Origin: Saccoglossus kowalevskii
Lineage: Eukaryota; Hemichordata; Enteropneusta; Harrimaniidae
Direction of reading: 5' to 3'
Length of the DNA stretch: 26,132 nt
Assembly (NCBI RefSeq): GCF_000003605.2
Contig: NW_003135352.1
Location: forward strand, 411,456-437,587
Numbering within the stretch: position 1 is the first letter of the stretch; each line of letters opens with the position of its first letter. A program made the translations under genes and the position numbers. The notes beneath the pieces were generated by a model. That model searched no databases. It was given only the letters and a program-made list of their open reading frames with translations, and was not told where the DNA came from. Below are positions 11,060-20,440 of this stretch, one piece after another.

Positions 11060-11624
11060 CTACAACTGTACAACACTCCTTTTTTTGCATTCTAACTTCA
11101 AAATCTTGAAAAAAATATCCATATGTTCTACCATTGTCATAGCAACCACAATATGTGGCTTTTGATTCAGATGGGAAGCAAATTAATGATGTGGAAGTAA
11201 AAGGGAGTATTTATTTAAAAAAAATTTATATGTACGTCTGTTTACTCTAGGAAAACGAAGTCTTTTCAGGAGTGTAAAAAGATCATCTATTAGGCATGAA
11301 GTGTCAGGTTGAAAAGCTTCAATGTTTTTGTTTTTTTAAATTAAAATAAAATCAAAAACAACTGCAAAGTGATCAGATATAACTTAAAAAAAGTGTTGCT
11401 TTTTTATTTTGATCTTTTTGACCAAAAAAGCATGATTGGTATTTGGAATGTGCAAACACTTTCTTGGCTGAAATACTCTAAAATGAACAAAAAATTTGAG
11501 CAATTTTAGGTTTGTTCTGCATTTACTGTTATTTATTATTATTTATTTATTCAAGCGCATCTGCAAAAATTACCAATATGACAATTTTTTATTAATTTTA
11601 ATAATGTAAAAATGGCAACAGTTT
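11060..11624. other. AT-rich non-coding DNA, no gene seen
   Basis: Long A and T runs. The phrase TGGCTGAAATACTC near 11465 would read WLKYS, recalling the later part of the PR domain, but it is upstream of the first-half exon, the frame lacks flanking similarity, and no splice pair surrounds it. Confidence 0.5.
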
Positions 11625-11836
11625 TTAACCCATTGAGTGGATACATTTTTTTAACCAAATATGTGATGCAACATTTTTCATATCTTTTTTTTGTTTTTCT
11701 ATAATATCTTTGTTCATTTTAGAACAAATAAACATAATTGGTTATAGGGCAGGTCTTGATCAACATTTGTATATATATATATATATTTAGAGAAAAGTAA
11801 AAAAATTCAACTTCGTCGTTCACTCAAAAGGTAAAA
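11625..11836 (-). mobile_element. MITE family 1, copy I (reverse orientation)
   Basis: One end is TTAACCCATTGAGTGGATAC; the other, on the opposite strand, reads TTTTACCTTTTGAGTGAACG. The reverse complement of the middle carries TTGATCAAGACCTGCCCTA and ATGTTTATTTGTTCTAAAAT, the family core. A TA microsatellite (about 11769-11788) has grown inside it. Confidence 0.65.
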
Positions 11837-12517
11837 AACGCTACTTTTTTAAAGGTACTGAAAATTGAAAATGATTTTAAAAAACATATAAAATAAACTA
11901 AAATAAAAATACAAGAATGAAATATGATATTTATCTTGAAGGTTATATCATAATTCCCAGTGTCATACTAATAAAAATTCACCTTTAAATTGGGGCAATT
12001 TAATGACGTGCCAAATTCCTCAGGAAATGAGTTTTCAGTGAGTTTTTAAAGGTGTGTTTTAAACAAACACTGATGGGTAGAGCTTGATTCCATCAGAGCA
12101 ATTACGACCCATTTTCTTTCTTTCTGGAAGAATAAATAATTATTCAATTTCCTGTGTTGATCAAGAAATGGAAACTGTTTTTATGAATTAATTAGTACCA
12201 GTGTAAATAATCTGAAGGCTAGACTGAAAATTGAACGGAAGTTGTTTTTAGTTAGTTCTGAAAGATGTTTTATGTTTTATTATAGTTACACAGCTATTTG
12301 CCATCTTTCTTTCGGTGAGCGGCGATTACAAACGGCTGTACAAGACAGTAAATATCACTGAATGCATAGTAACAGGGCAAGTGCCAATATCACTTTATGA
12401 GGGCATTTTATGAAAATATAGGTTTATCCATAAATTTGGAGCCGTGAAGAGACGGCTTTAGTCTAGGTATCATCAAGGAGTATGTGTACCTGTCCTCAGC
12501 TGCTGGCTGTTGTAATT
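11837..12517. other. AT-rich non-coding DNA, no gene seen
   Basis: No reading frame of note. The AT bias weakens after about 12280. Confidence 0.5.
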
Positions 12518-12570
12518 TACGGCCGCCAGATTTAGTTTGATGTACGGCCGCAAGATGCAATAATTTGCGG
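12518..12570. promoter_or_regulatory. Short CGGCCG direct-repeat cluster
   Basis: TACGGCCGCCAGAT (12518-12531) and TACGGCCGCAAGAT (12543-12556) are near-identical and 25 bases apart. A related TTTGCGGTCAT follows near 12564-12574. This is one of the few CpG-dense spots in the window, about 0.9 kb upstream of the PRDM exon. A regulatory role is inferred only. Confidence 0.35.
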
Positions 12571-12574
12571 TCAT

Positions 12575-13427
12575 ATTGTAATGGTACGTTTTAGCGATGA
12601 CGGTAAAGTGTGTTTTATTGGTCCATTGTAGTGATCTGTAATTTTAATATACTGAATTATGTAGCTCTCTTAGAAAGTTTTTTTTTATCAAGTTCATCAA
12701 GTTTATTGGGGTAACATTTTTAGCTACTAGAAATTACTTTCAAATTTATAATATTCAAATTATAGAAATCTTACTAAGATGACAGAAATATCACTACTGG
12801 GTGGTTTGCCCTGGAATCAAGATTTAGATTCAATAAACTTAGAACATTTCATTCAAAATGGCAACTAGCGGTGTGGAACATTTTTAATTATTTGCCGTAT
12901 TTAAGGTGTAAAATGGTAAATATAACAGAAAAAACTTGCATTGCCTGAAATTATTCTGCAGATTTGCAGGTGATAATTTTGGGTAAAATATGTGGAATTT
13001 TATATCAATTTTTTATTAAATTATTCTGTTCAAAAAGTAGTTAATACTTTTGATTTCTAATATTAAACCAGTAAAACCACTTGTACATGATGGCTGTATG
13101 TATGGGGTGAGAGTGGGTGTGAATGTGTTTACATTTTGTAACTTCCTAGAAAAAAGATAAAACCCAAATTCAAATGCTGCTATATATACTACCTGGCATG
13201 TCAATGAATGGCAGCAAAAAAATGTGAATCTAAATTGTGAAGTTTCTTATATTTAAAAAAAGAAGTAAAAAGTGGATTTGTGTCGATTGTCAGTAGTAGG
13301 TCAGCCATTGACGTAGATTTTACTACTGAATTGTGTAGTAGCTTTTCAAAAGGTCAGAATAAAATGTTTTTATACCTTGTAACGTTAACTGGGAACACAT
13401 GTTGCGTCCGCTTCAGACAAGATTCTC
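12575..13427. other. Intron sequence just upstream of the PRDM exon
   Basis: AT-rich with no candidate exon. A segment near 13081-13125 (ATGGGGTGAGAGTGGGTGTG) is moderately G-rich. Confidence 0.5.
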
Positions 13428-13456
13428 ATATTTTATATTCTGTTTCGTTCTAACAG
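13428..13456 (+). promoter_or_regulatory. 3' splice site (acceptor) of the PRDM exon
   Basis: A T-rich tract (TTTTATATTCTGTTTCGTT) runs into TTCTAACAG immediately before the exon. The CTAAC stretch resembles a branch-point sequence but sits only a few bases from the AG, so the true branch point is probably further upstream. The reading frame stays open through this acceptor back to an ATG at 13399, which encodes a hydrophobic peptide unrelated to the family; I read that extension as intron. Confidence 0.8.
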
Positions 13457-13737
13457 CTGATGAAGTACAGGCTGATATGGAAGACGAAGTATATGACAGA
13501 GCCGTGTCACCGCTGCAAATGGCCAATAACGACGAAGAAATGATGGAAAAATCACAGCCACCTGTCTACATTCCGGAAGATGTGGTACTCCCAGAGAAGT
13601 TTGAACTTCGAGAGTCGAGAATTGCCGGTGCAGGGCTTGGTGTGTTCACCAAAGTAAGATTAGACGTGGGGGAAAAATTTGGCCCGTTCGCCGGACTTCA
13701 GAGGGTATCTGTGAAAGATACACAGTATGCCTGGGAG
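13457..13737 (+). CDS. Internal exon of a PRDM3/PRDM16 (MECOM-type) gene: acidic leader plus N-terminal half of the PR/SET domain
   Basis: The exon encodes 93 whole codons plus the last two bases of a split codon; it enters after codon base 1 and leaves at a codon boundary. Residues 1-33 are acidic and Ser/Met-rich (MEDEVYDRAVSPLQ) and resemble the PRDM16 leader before its PR domain. Residues 35-93 match the start of the MECOM/PRDM16 PR domain: PVYIPEDVVLPEKFELRES, then the glycine turn GAGLGVF (57-63) equivalent to the SET cofactor-binding GxG region, VGEKFGP (70-76), and KDTQYAWE (86-93) at the same point as the vertebrate YGWE. The polypyrimidine acceptor ends TTCTAACAG at 13456 and the donor is GTAAGT at 13738. 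Known for the family: nuclear H3K9 methyltransferase and transcription regulator; Drosophila hamlet and C. elegans egl-43 are relatives. The second half of the PR domain and the zinc fingers are not in the window. PRDM3 and PRDM16 are usually one gene in invertebrates (inference), so no symbol is assigned. Confidence 0.93.
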
Positions 13738-13743
13738 GTAAGT
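13738..13743 (+). promoter_or_regulatory. 5' splice site (donor) of the PRDM exon
   Basis: GAG followed by GTAAGT is a full consensus U1-type donor. It falls directly after the WE codons, at a codon boundary. The reading frame closes at a TGA two codons further on, in support of the exon ending here. Confidence 0.9.
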
Positions 13744-15341
13744 TGAATTTGTTTTTTGAGTGAGATAACCCCCACCCCCCTCTCCAAAATCACCAAGCAT
13801 TATGTAATGTCTTTAATGTAACATTTGATTCAGACAAATAAATAAGTCAACACAAACAGTGACGGAAAAATGTATAACTGCTGGAATAATTTAGCAAGAT
13901 GTTAGTTAGGCATAACCTTTCTTATAATAAAAACAAATAACAGTTTACGGTGGAAATTGACGTTACCGTCTACGCACATGGTCCATATTTGATCCATTCT
14001 ACACAGCGTTTCTATGGTTACATCAGTTTTATTTTAAGTAAGATTTTGTAATTGTGACAAACAGATGGATTGATAGGGAATAAAAACCTATATATCCCAC
14101 TCCATTTCATTGCACAGCTTACTGCTCTATCAATTTTTTTATATTTTAGCTGACCAATATACATATATATATATCACAAAAAAAAAAGAAAGAAAAGTAC
14201 CATACTGAAAAGAACATATTATTTCCCCCATATTGTTATATCTCGGGCAGATATTAATCATTAAAAATGGTCAATGTCTAGAATAAGACTATTTAAACTT
14301 GAAAAATATTGCTGTCGCAAATATTGGAGTACAAGCTGTGGCCTTGCAAAACTTCAGACAAAAGCCTGTATAAAAAATTGTTAGTGTCAGTGAATCAGTT
14401 AGCTGAAGGAATGATTCAGTGAAAATAAAATCTAATGAATATACCATTTTTCCTATCTTTTATATTCAACTCGTCAAAAATCAGCGAAAATTAATTCCAG
14501 CTAAAATAAAGTATTCTACAGTACTCTCATGGATGTTCCTATAGTGATTCAGGATTTCTACTGTCTCAGCATGTGCCCCACTTTCAGTTCCAGATCTGTG
14601 CATAAAACAGGTTTTGCGGGTTAATATGGTTAATACCTTTTTAGTTTATTATCAAGTGAGTAAAAATTGCTAAATTTGTAGTTGCTATGGCTAAAATGTA
14701 ACTTATTTTAAACAATGCAATTTTTGTTTGACGAATTATGTAAGTGCGTATGGCAATCTGCGATTACTTTATTCAACCTGGGCTCACAAAATCCTCCTTA
14801 AAAGTACTAGAATCATATATTACAAATTTCTAAACTTCTAATAAATTACATATTGTATTAATCCACAAGTACCTGTTCGACTGAGAAAAAGTCCAGAAGA
14901 CAAAAAAAGTTCTAAGATTTGAGATAACAAGACATGCATGTAGAAGACATGTGAGACATTGATAAGTGAAAAGGTCATGCCTTTGTTTACTCTGTGAGTG
15001 GACAGTACTGTCCTTTGTTAAAAACACTGTTTGTTTTGTGAATTACATTTCCGATGTCATGCTGGGTGAGAGTGTTTGACTTTATAATTAATACTGTTTT
15101 CTGTTTTAATCATTGTTTTGACTGGAATTAACACTTTCTTTTAAACTAAATCAACGGTTTGTCTTTTTAGATTTCAGCTGTTTGATGTGTGTAATCTCTG
15201 GAAGGGATTTAGAGGGCTAGTATTTCAGTTATCTTAAATTTGAGGGGGAGAGGGGGGTAAGATGAGATAAAAGACAAATATACATTTTGTTTGCAATGCA
15301 GAAGTTCACTGGTTTCTCTTCTTTTGTGAATTTTCAGTTAC
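13744..15341. other. Intron downstream of the PRDM exon, first part
   Basis: Contains a TA repeat (about 14161-14172), an X-box-like GTTTCTATGGTTAC at 14009-14022, and a segment ending CTACAGTACTC near 14517 whose reverse complement resembles TACTGTAAAC near 1913. The exon for the second half of the PR domain (family signature SWLKYIR) was looked for and not found here. Confidence 0.5.
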
Positions 15342-15408
15342 GGGGGTGGGGTGGAAGTGGTGGTTGTGGGGGTTTCGTTGGAAGGGAAGAGGGGGTTGGA
15401 GTTGGTGG
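15342..15408 (+). other. G-rich tract with quadruplex potential
   Basis: GGGGGTGGGGTGGAAGTGG is followed by further G-runs (GGGGG, GGG, GGGGG) with short spacers. A preceding G-rich patch GAGGGGGAGAGGGGGGTAAG lies near 15242-15261. On the opposite strand this gives proline-rich frames, which are an effect of composition. Confidence 0.5.
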
Positions 15409-15927
15409 TTTAAGATTGCCTAACAGGTGAGGATCAGTAGTAATGTTGTCATGGAAATGTATTGTACAAATACATTTATAAATAATCTTAAGCACATGTA
15501 AAGTTTTACAATAAGTTAACCTTATCAGCATAAACAAATTCTGCTGTTAAAAAAATAAAATGGCCGAGAGAGATTCACCACGAAGAGATACAAAGAAAGG
15601 GAGAGTGAGAGAGAGTGAAAAAAAAAAAGTTGCCGACAGATCTGGAATTGCCCAATAAAAAAGTTTCACCTGCCTTTTTCAGATGCTATCACTTAGAAAT
15701 TGCTCGTAAACTTGAACTTCTGTTAAGTGGAGATATATCCACACATGCTAGCTTCCTGTCTGACAGCCTAAGGGGATCATTATTGAAGGAAAGTCTGCTA
15801 TAATTAGTCAATAAACCAAAAATTCTGACATTTCTGTAAGTATTTCATCTTTTTTCTCTTTTACATCCATAGAAACCTAAAAAATGGTTCTCAACCTACG
15901 AAAATTTGAAAGCCAAATGATATATGT
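15409..15927. other. Non-coding DNA with a GA-rich tract
   Basis: A purine tract of GA/GAAA repeats runs from about 15567 to 15629. The short frame that follows has no recognisable motif. Confidence 0.5.
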
Positions 15928-16165
15928 TTAACTTTTTTACCACCAGATCTTTCCCAAATTTTTCTGCACTTTTTTCTTATATTCATCAATATTTCTGGAA
16001 ATGAACCCAAATTATGGAGCCAACAGACACAATTTTAGTAAAATTGAATTTTTTACTCAAAAAATGCGGCTGTTTTTGTCTTAATCTTCTGAAGGAAAGT
16101 AAACTATAATAGGACTATTTTGTGAATCTGTGATGAAAAGAGGGAACTGCTAGTGAAAAGGTTGG
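15928..16165 (-). mobile_element. MITE family 2, second copy, inverted relative to 10837-11059
   Basis: The left end is TTAACTTTTTTACCACCAG; the right end on the opposite strand reads CCAACCTTTTCACTAGCAG then TTCCCTCTTTTCA, matching the start of the other copy. Internal blocks match throughout in reverse complement, such as CCCAAATTTTTCTGCACTTT and CTTCTGAAGGAAAGT. The right TTAA has decayed to TTGG. Confidence 0.8.
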
Positions 16166-17062
16166 AGAATAAATCCGTGATTTCTGAGTTCATTCAACAA
16201 ACTATTAGCAAACTTTAATGAAACATTAGAGGATGCACACATGATCACAATTATCAGTTTTAACTTTTACTCACATCAATTTAAACCCGAAATATCTATA
16301 GCCGGGTTTTTTAATGCTGATGACTGTGGCAATACATTTTGATGTTGTTTTTTTTTTGTTTTTTTTTAAATATATACAGCTTTGTTTTAAACAATCATTT
16401 TCAATCTATTCAAAATATACTGCATTTTAAATGTAGAAATCCATTAAGTCTTGAATCTTCTGTGAACTTTCTGTTGCCTAACATTATAGAAATTATGACG
16501 CAAGTAAAGAGGGGGAGGAGCTGGGGGCTGGCAAAGCTTTAATAAATATACAAGTTTTTGTTAGCCCTTTATTGTCTTGTAAGAATAGTTTTGTCGTGAG
16601 GGTATATGGTTAATAGTGGAGTGGTTCAAATATCACAGAACAGATTCTGAATATTCAAAGATAAATAAATAAACGTTTTAACAAAAAGTAATTCCATCTT
16701 GAAAATTACACCACCACTAAGTCTACCCTGTTAATTCAAATGGATCTGTGCGAAGCGACTGGCATTGCGGCTGACCACGGGTATGAATAGAAACTGTCAG
16801 AATAGTCTACAGAGATAATTAATCATCATCCAGTACCAGTAATAGGATAGTATTAATGACTGATAATGACTTCTGTATGCTATTATGTGCTTTGTTGTGG
16901 CCCTATCACATGTCAAACGGGGATAACTTTCAAAACCCATATTTCACTGGCTTTTTATTGGGCCCTGTGAAGTCTGTGTAGTTGACTGCAATGAACATCT
17001 GCCTTGGCAACCAGGAGTTGTTCATTTTAGATTGGACTAAGCAAACCTTCTCATATAGTCTC
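16166..17062. other. Non-coding intron DNA, no gene seen
   Basis: No coding signature. A purine-rich GAGGGGGAGGAGCTGGGGGC lies near 16508-16527. Confidence 0.5.
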
Positions 17063-17081
17063 GGGGTGGGGTGGGTGGGGG
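17063..17081 (+). other. Canonical G-quadruplex motif with single-T loops
   Basis: GGGGTGGGGTGGGTGGGGG has four G-runs of three to five bases, each separated by one T. This is the arrangement known to give the most stable parallel quadruplexes in vitro. A GTG-rich tail (GTGTGGTGTGTGGTG) follows to about 17096. Confidence 0.7.
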
Positions 17082-17834
17082 TGTGGTGTGTGGTGTCATC
17101 AGTGATACCCCATGAAGCTCCTACTAGGAAAAAATATACACACATTTCGATATGAAAGAAAACACATAAAAGTCATTAAAATAAAATAAAAAAAATGGGA
17201 AAAGTGAATGACTGTCAGTGTTTTGAGTATACACCTGATTGATGGGGACCAGATGCTTTTCGAATTAGTCTTCTTTTTAAAAAATAAAAAAGTGAAAATG
17301 AGTATCATTATCTATGTATCTGTCGTATGTTTTTGTTGTAATTTTGGCTATATTAACGGCAACATATGACAGTATGCTTTTCAGACCTCGTCTGTCTTCC
17401 TAGTTTTACTGTCGATTAGTACATAAGATGGCTTCTTATCGCGGATAACCCAGACCAACGAGAAGGAAACACATGTATCTTTTTTTTTGATGTCTGGTTA
17501 TCTTGGACTTCTTCTGATGTTACTGTAGCTTATCGAACTGAATACGATAACGAAAAAATCCTAGTAACTTAACGCTGGAAATAAGACTGCGAAGGTTATC
17601 CTGATTGCATGTCTGTTTTATTAAAAAACAATTCCATCAAGGATCTCATGTGTGAATGAGAATGACTTTTAGCACAGTACAAAAGATAAAAGAATGCCAT
17701 TATAGTCTTAACTGTGTCTTTTCTTTGAGGCGAAATGCAAATACTTGACGGTTTGCTTTGCCTTGAAATGGACACAAAGTATTTAGTAAGTACATGTGAC
17801 CTATTCAAGGTGATACCGGATTGAAACACTGTCA
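17082..17834. other. Non-coding intron DNA, no gene seen
   Basis: Short minus-strand frames cross the area but carry no known motif. Base composition is mixed between 17370 and 17830. Confidence 0.45.
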
Positions 17835-17908
17835 GAATATTTTCGTTGATTTATCGGCCATGGTCTGTCCTGAATATTTTCGTTGATTTGTCGGCCCTGG
17901 TCAGTCCT
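17835..17908. repeat. 37-bp tandem duplication
   Basis: GAATATTTTCGTTGATTT is followed by ATCGGCCATGGTCTGTCCT in copy one (17835-17871) and by GTCGGCCCTGGTCAGTCCT in copy two (17872-17908). Three substitutions distinguish the copies. A 37-base period would shift any reading frame, so this is not a protein repeat. Confidence 0.9.
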
Positions 17909-17984
17909 GGTTTCACCTGGGGAAAATTCTTGTAAAATTTGTTCCTGCTGATCTACAGTTGAATCCTTACTCTGGTCTTGGGAA

Positions 17985-18085
17985 AAGTGTTGTATTATTT
18001 TTTTATCCAGTCCTGTAGCTATAAGGAAATAATGTCTATTTGGTCCAAAAGTATCAAAAAAATAAAAGATTAAAAAAAATCGCAA
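17985..18085 (+). mobile_element. MITE family 1, copy F (core fragment)
   Basis: The core CCAGTCCTGTAGCTATAAGG then AATAATGTCTATTTGGTCC and AAAAG is nearly identical to the inferred family consensus. Neither terminus is recognisable, so this is probably a truncated copy or one broken by the A-rich expansion on its right. Confidence 0.5.
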
Positions 18086-18261
18086 TGATTTGCATCATAA
18101 TTTAGACACAACAAATATTCTGCTCAAAGTGTTTAAATACATCAATATTGAAAAATGTTTATTAAGTGTGGTATATTAAATCTTAAAATAATCATTGAGT
18201 ATCTAATAATATGTTAATTTTGTGTCCATGCTCAAAAATTTGATTTAACTTCCATTCTTTA
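18086..18261. other. AT-rich spacer between two MITE copies
   Basis: No feature recognised. Confidence 0.4.
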
Positions 18262-18431
18262 GTTTACTAAAAACGCTAAAGTCAACTTTGTCACCATTCA
18301 CAAAATAGTTCTATATACCGTCTGTGCATATTAATGGTCTATGCTCTATTACCAGAAAAAATCATATAAAAATTTATATAAATTGTTATAACAAAATTTT
18401 GGTGGGAAAAATGATAACGACATACCCTTTT
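18262..18431 (+). mobile_element. MITE family 1, copy G
   Basis: The left part has AACGCTAAAGTCAACTTTGT and CACCATTCACAAAATAGTTC. The right part has AAAATTTTGGTGGGAAAAAT and GATAACGACATACCCTTT, matching the family right end with substitutions. The central block is weak. Confidence 0.6.
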
Positions 18432-18539
18432 AAGGGTATAGAATGAAAATTTTACCTTTCTTACTCGTCTAGAATAATTGTTTAATAATTTCATTAAAAA
18501 GTTGCACCATTTCAAATAGGAGAGAGTGTGACATTCATT

Positions 18540-18553
18540 GTTTCTATGGAAAC
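18540..18553. promoter_or_regulatory. Near-perfect X-box GTTTCTATGGAAAC
   Basis: Differs by one base from the perfect palindrome at 8370-8383 and still fits the degenerate RFX consensus. Confidence 0.5.
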
Positions 18554-20173
18554 AATCATGAAGATTTATTACTGAATCCCAGCAAGAATGTGTAGCGCAA
18601 TTTGAATTTTCGATGTTGTCCATCTGCCTGATACCGCTGAATACACCGCATATGACATCGTCAGATCGCTAATTGATTTCCGTCAAATTGGAGCACTTTG
18701 CAACAAACACAATTATCAAAAGACTCTGACAATGTTACGAAATACACACATTTTTTTTTTTTTTCAATATTATTATGAAATTGATCCTAATCTGTTCAAG
18801 TAAGATGAATATATTTGTTGAACTTTTGTGTTCCGAGTCTTAATTGAATATTATTTACTGAAAGTATATAAATTTCTTCTGAGTACACACTGGCAAGAAA
18901 CATGACTAGATTTAGGGGCAGATCACAGTGACCTCTTCATTAGAAAGTAAATTCTTGAATACGAGCTTATAGCAGGTGTATCCACACTGAAATACAATTT
19001 TACTACGCTAATATATTCTACCTCATGATTCTTACTTCAAATAAAAAAAAAACAATTAATATAAATTTTTCTGTCTGCTCGGAAAAAGGTTCAAAAAGTT
19101 TTTTTTTTTTTCATTTTGGCAGACACTTAAAAAAAATTGACAGTCGTTTTTAAGGAGATTGAGTATTGTGGAATATGAGACGACCGCTGTTTAACGTAAT
19201 GAAGGCGTAGTTTAGGTCATGTTTGTCATTTGTGTATTTTTGGTTTAACTGACGTTATAATTCATCGACAGTGTCTATTTACATACATACATACTAAACG
19301 TTATCAATCATGAATTCACACAGCCTCCTTCAAAAACAGAGTAGACAAAGTGTCATTTTCTGTCGTAATTTCATAAATGTTGTCAATAATTTTTTAACAA
19401 AAGAGACCAATACCTCGACAGGTATCACTTCAAGTAGACATTCCCTTCAAAAGTCCCCTCCCCCCTCAAATGTGAAAATTTCACCCCCCTTGAAAAATTA
19501 CTGGCATGTTATCTCAAGTTGACAGAATCACCTTGTCACACGTCTCTTTTTCACATCTGATGAAAAGGGCTAAACAAACTCATCCAAATTCCAAAATTTT
19601 CACAAATATTCCAAATTACTGCCTCAGGAAATGGTGAAATTTCATATGTGGACTTCTGTGCTGGGTAGAATAGAAATGTCAAGGGTCATGGGGATGAAGA
19701 CAATCGTCCCTTTGAATCAAGAAGTGAAATATTTTCATGTCTTGCTATGTCTCTATTTTGACCAGAACAATCATGGCAGGGCACACAGATCCAATTTCAA
19801 GGTATTACTTCGAGCAACTACCAGATAGAGTTCTGTCGGTGAGTTTAAATAAAAGCTCGTCAACAAATCTGCCTGTCTCGTATATCACATTCCGTACTTG
19901 ATCCATTATATGGACAGATAATGGGTCAAGGCTTCTCTACACGTGGATTTAAAAGTTCCTCACTAGTCCACTCGGTTGAAGATTAAAACCTTTTCGTCCA
20001 ACAACGACAGTGACGGGATAACAGTCATTAAGATAATGTGTTAAGATATGCACTGATCCATCTATTATCAAATGACGGTCGTTCCTCGTTTATCCCGACA
20101 TGGGGGAACATTTAATACCCATCTGGAAAACTTTAGCCTCCCCCTTTTGTAGTGGATGTCAAGAGTTCCTCCC

Positions 20174-20187
20174 ATTACCATGGTAAT
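20174..20187. promoter_or_regulatory. Perfect X-box-like palindrome ATTACCATGGTAAT
   Basis: A 14-bp perfect palindrome with the CCATGG core and the outer AT/AT pair also seen at 488-501. It lies in a region of mixed composition. Confidence 0.5.
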
Positions 20188-20440
20188 TTCATCTTCTTTA
20201 TCCTTTATCCTCATCAAGAGGATTCCTCCCCACCGCTTCACTAATGTATGTTGTTCATTATTTACTTTCACGATGGATTAAATGGTATATAAAATAAATG
20301 CAGCTCTTTTTGTTGGTACTTTCAGAAAATTCACTATGTGGTATCTAGCATTAAATTCACAGTTTGTCAGTAAAATACTATTTTCTGCAATTTATAGTTG
20401 GTAGTTTGTTTATTCTTCCAGTTCTTTTTGTCATCTGGCT

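Larger units (their letters stand above)
18432..20440. other. Non-coding intron DNA, no gene seen
   Basis: Contains long T runs near 18752-18765 and 19100-19112, plus two X-box palindromes listed separately. Frames near 19310-19522 and 19631-19828 have no known motif. The area 19850-20270 has a more balanced composition. Confidence 0.45.

Noticed and set aside
11440-11510. Frame reading WLKYS, recalling the second half of the PR domain
   Set aside because: It lies upstream of the exon for the first half, similarity stops after five residues, and no splice sites bracket it.
11769-11788. TA repeat as a distinct regulatory site
   Set aside because: A simple microsatellite inside a MITE copy; similar short TA runs occur near 1141, 14161 and 21487.
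13399-13456. Upstream extension of the PRDM frame to ATG 13399 as coding sequence
   Set aside because: It encodes a hydrophobic peptide unlike the family and includes the pyrimidine tract and AG of a good acceptor; homology begins inside the exon.
15334-15537. Minus-strand proline-rich frame (PTPTPSSLPTKPPQPPLPPHP)
   Set aside because: It is the complement of a G-rich, quadruplex-type tract; the proline richness comes from composition.
17801-18085. Minus-strand 94-residue frame with an internal QGRQINENIQD-like repeat
   Set aside because: The repetition comes from a 37-bp duplication that shifts frame, and the N-terminal part is MITE family 1 core.
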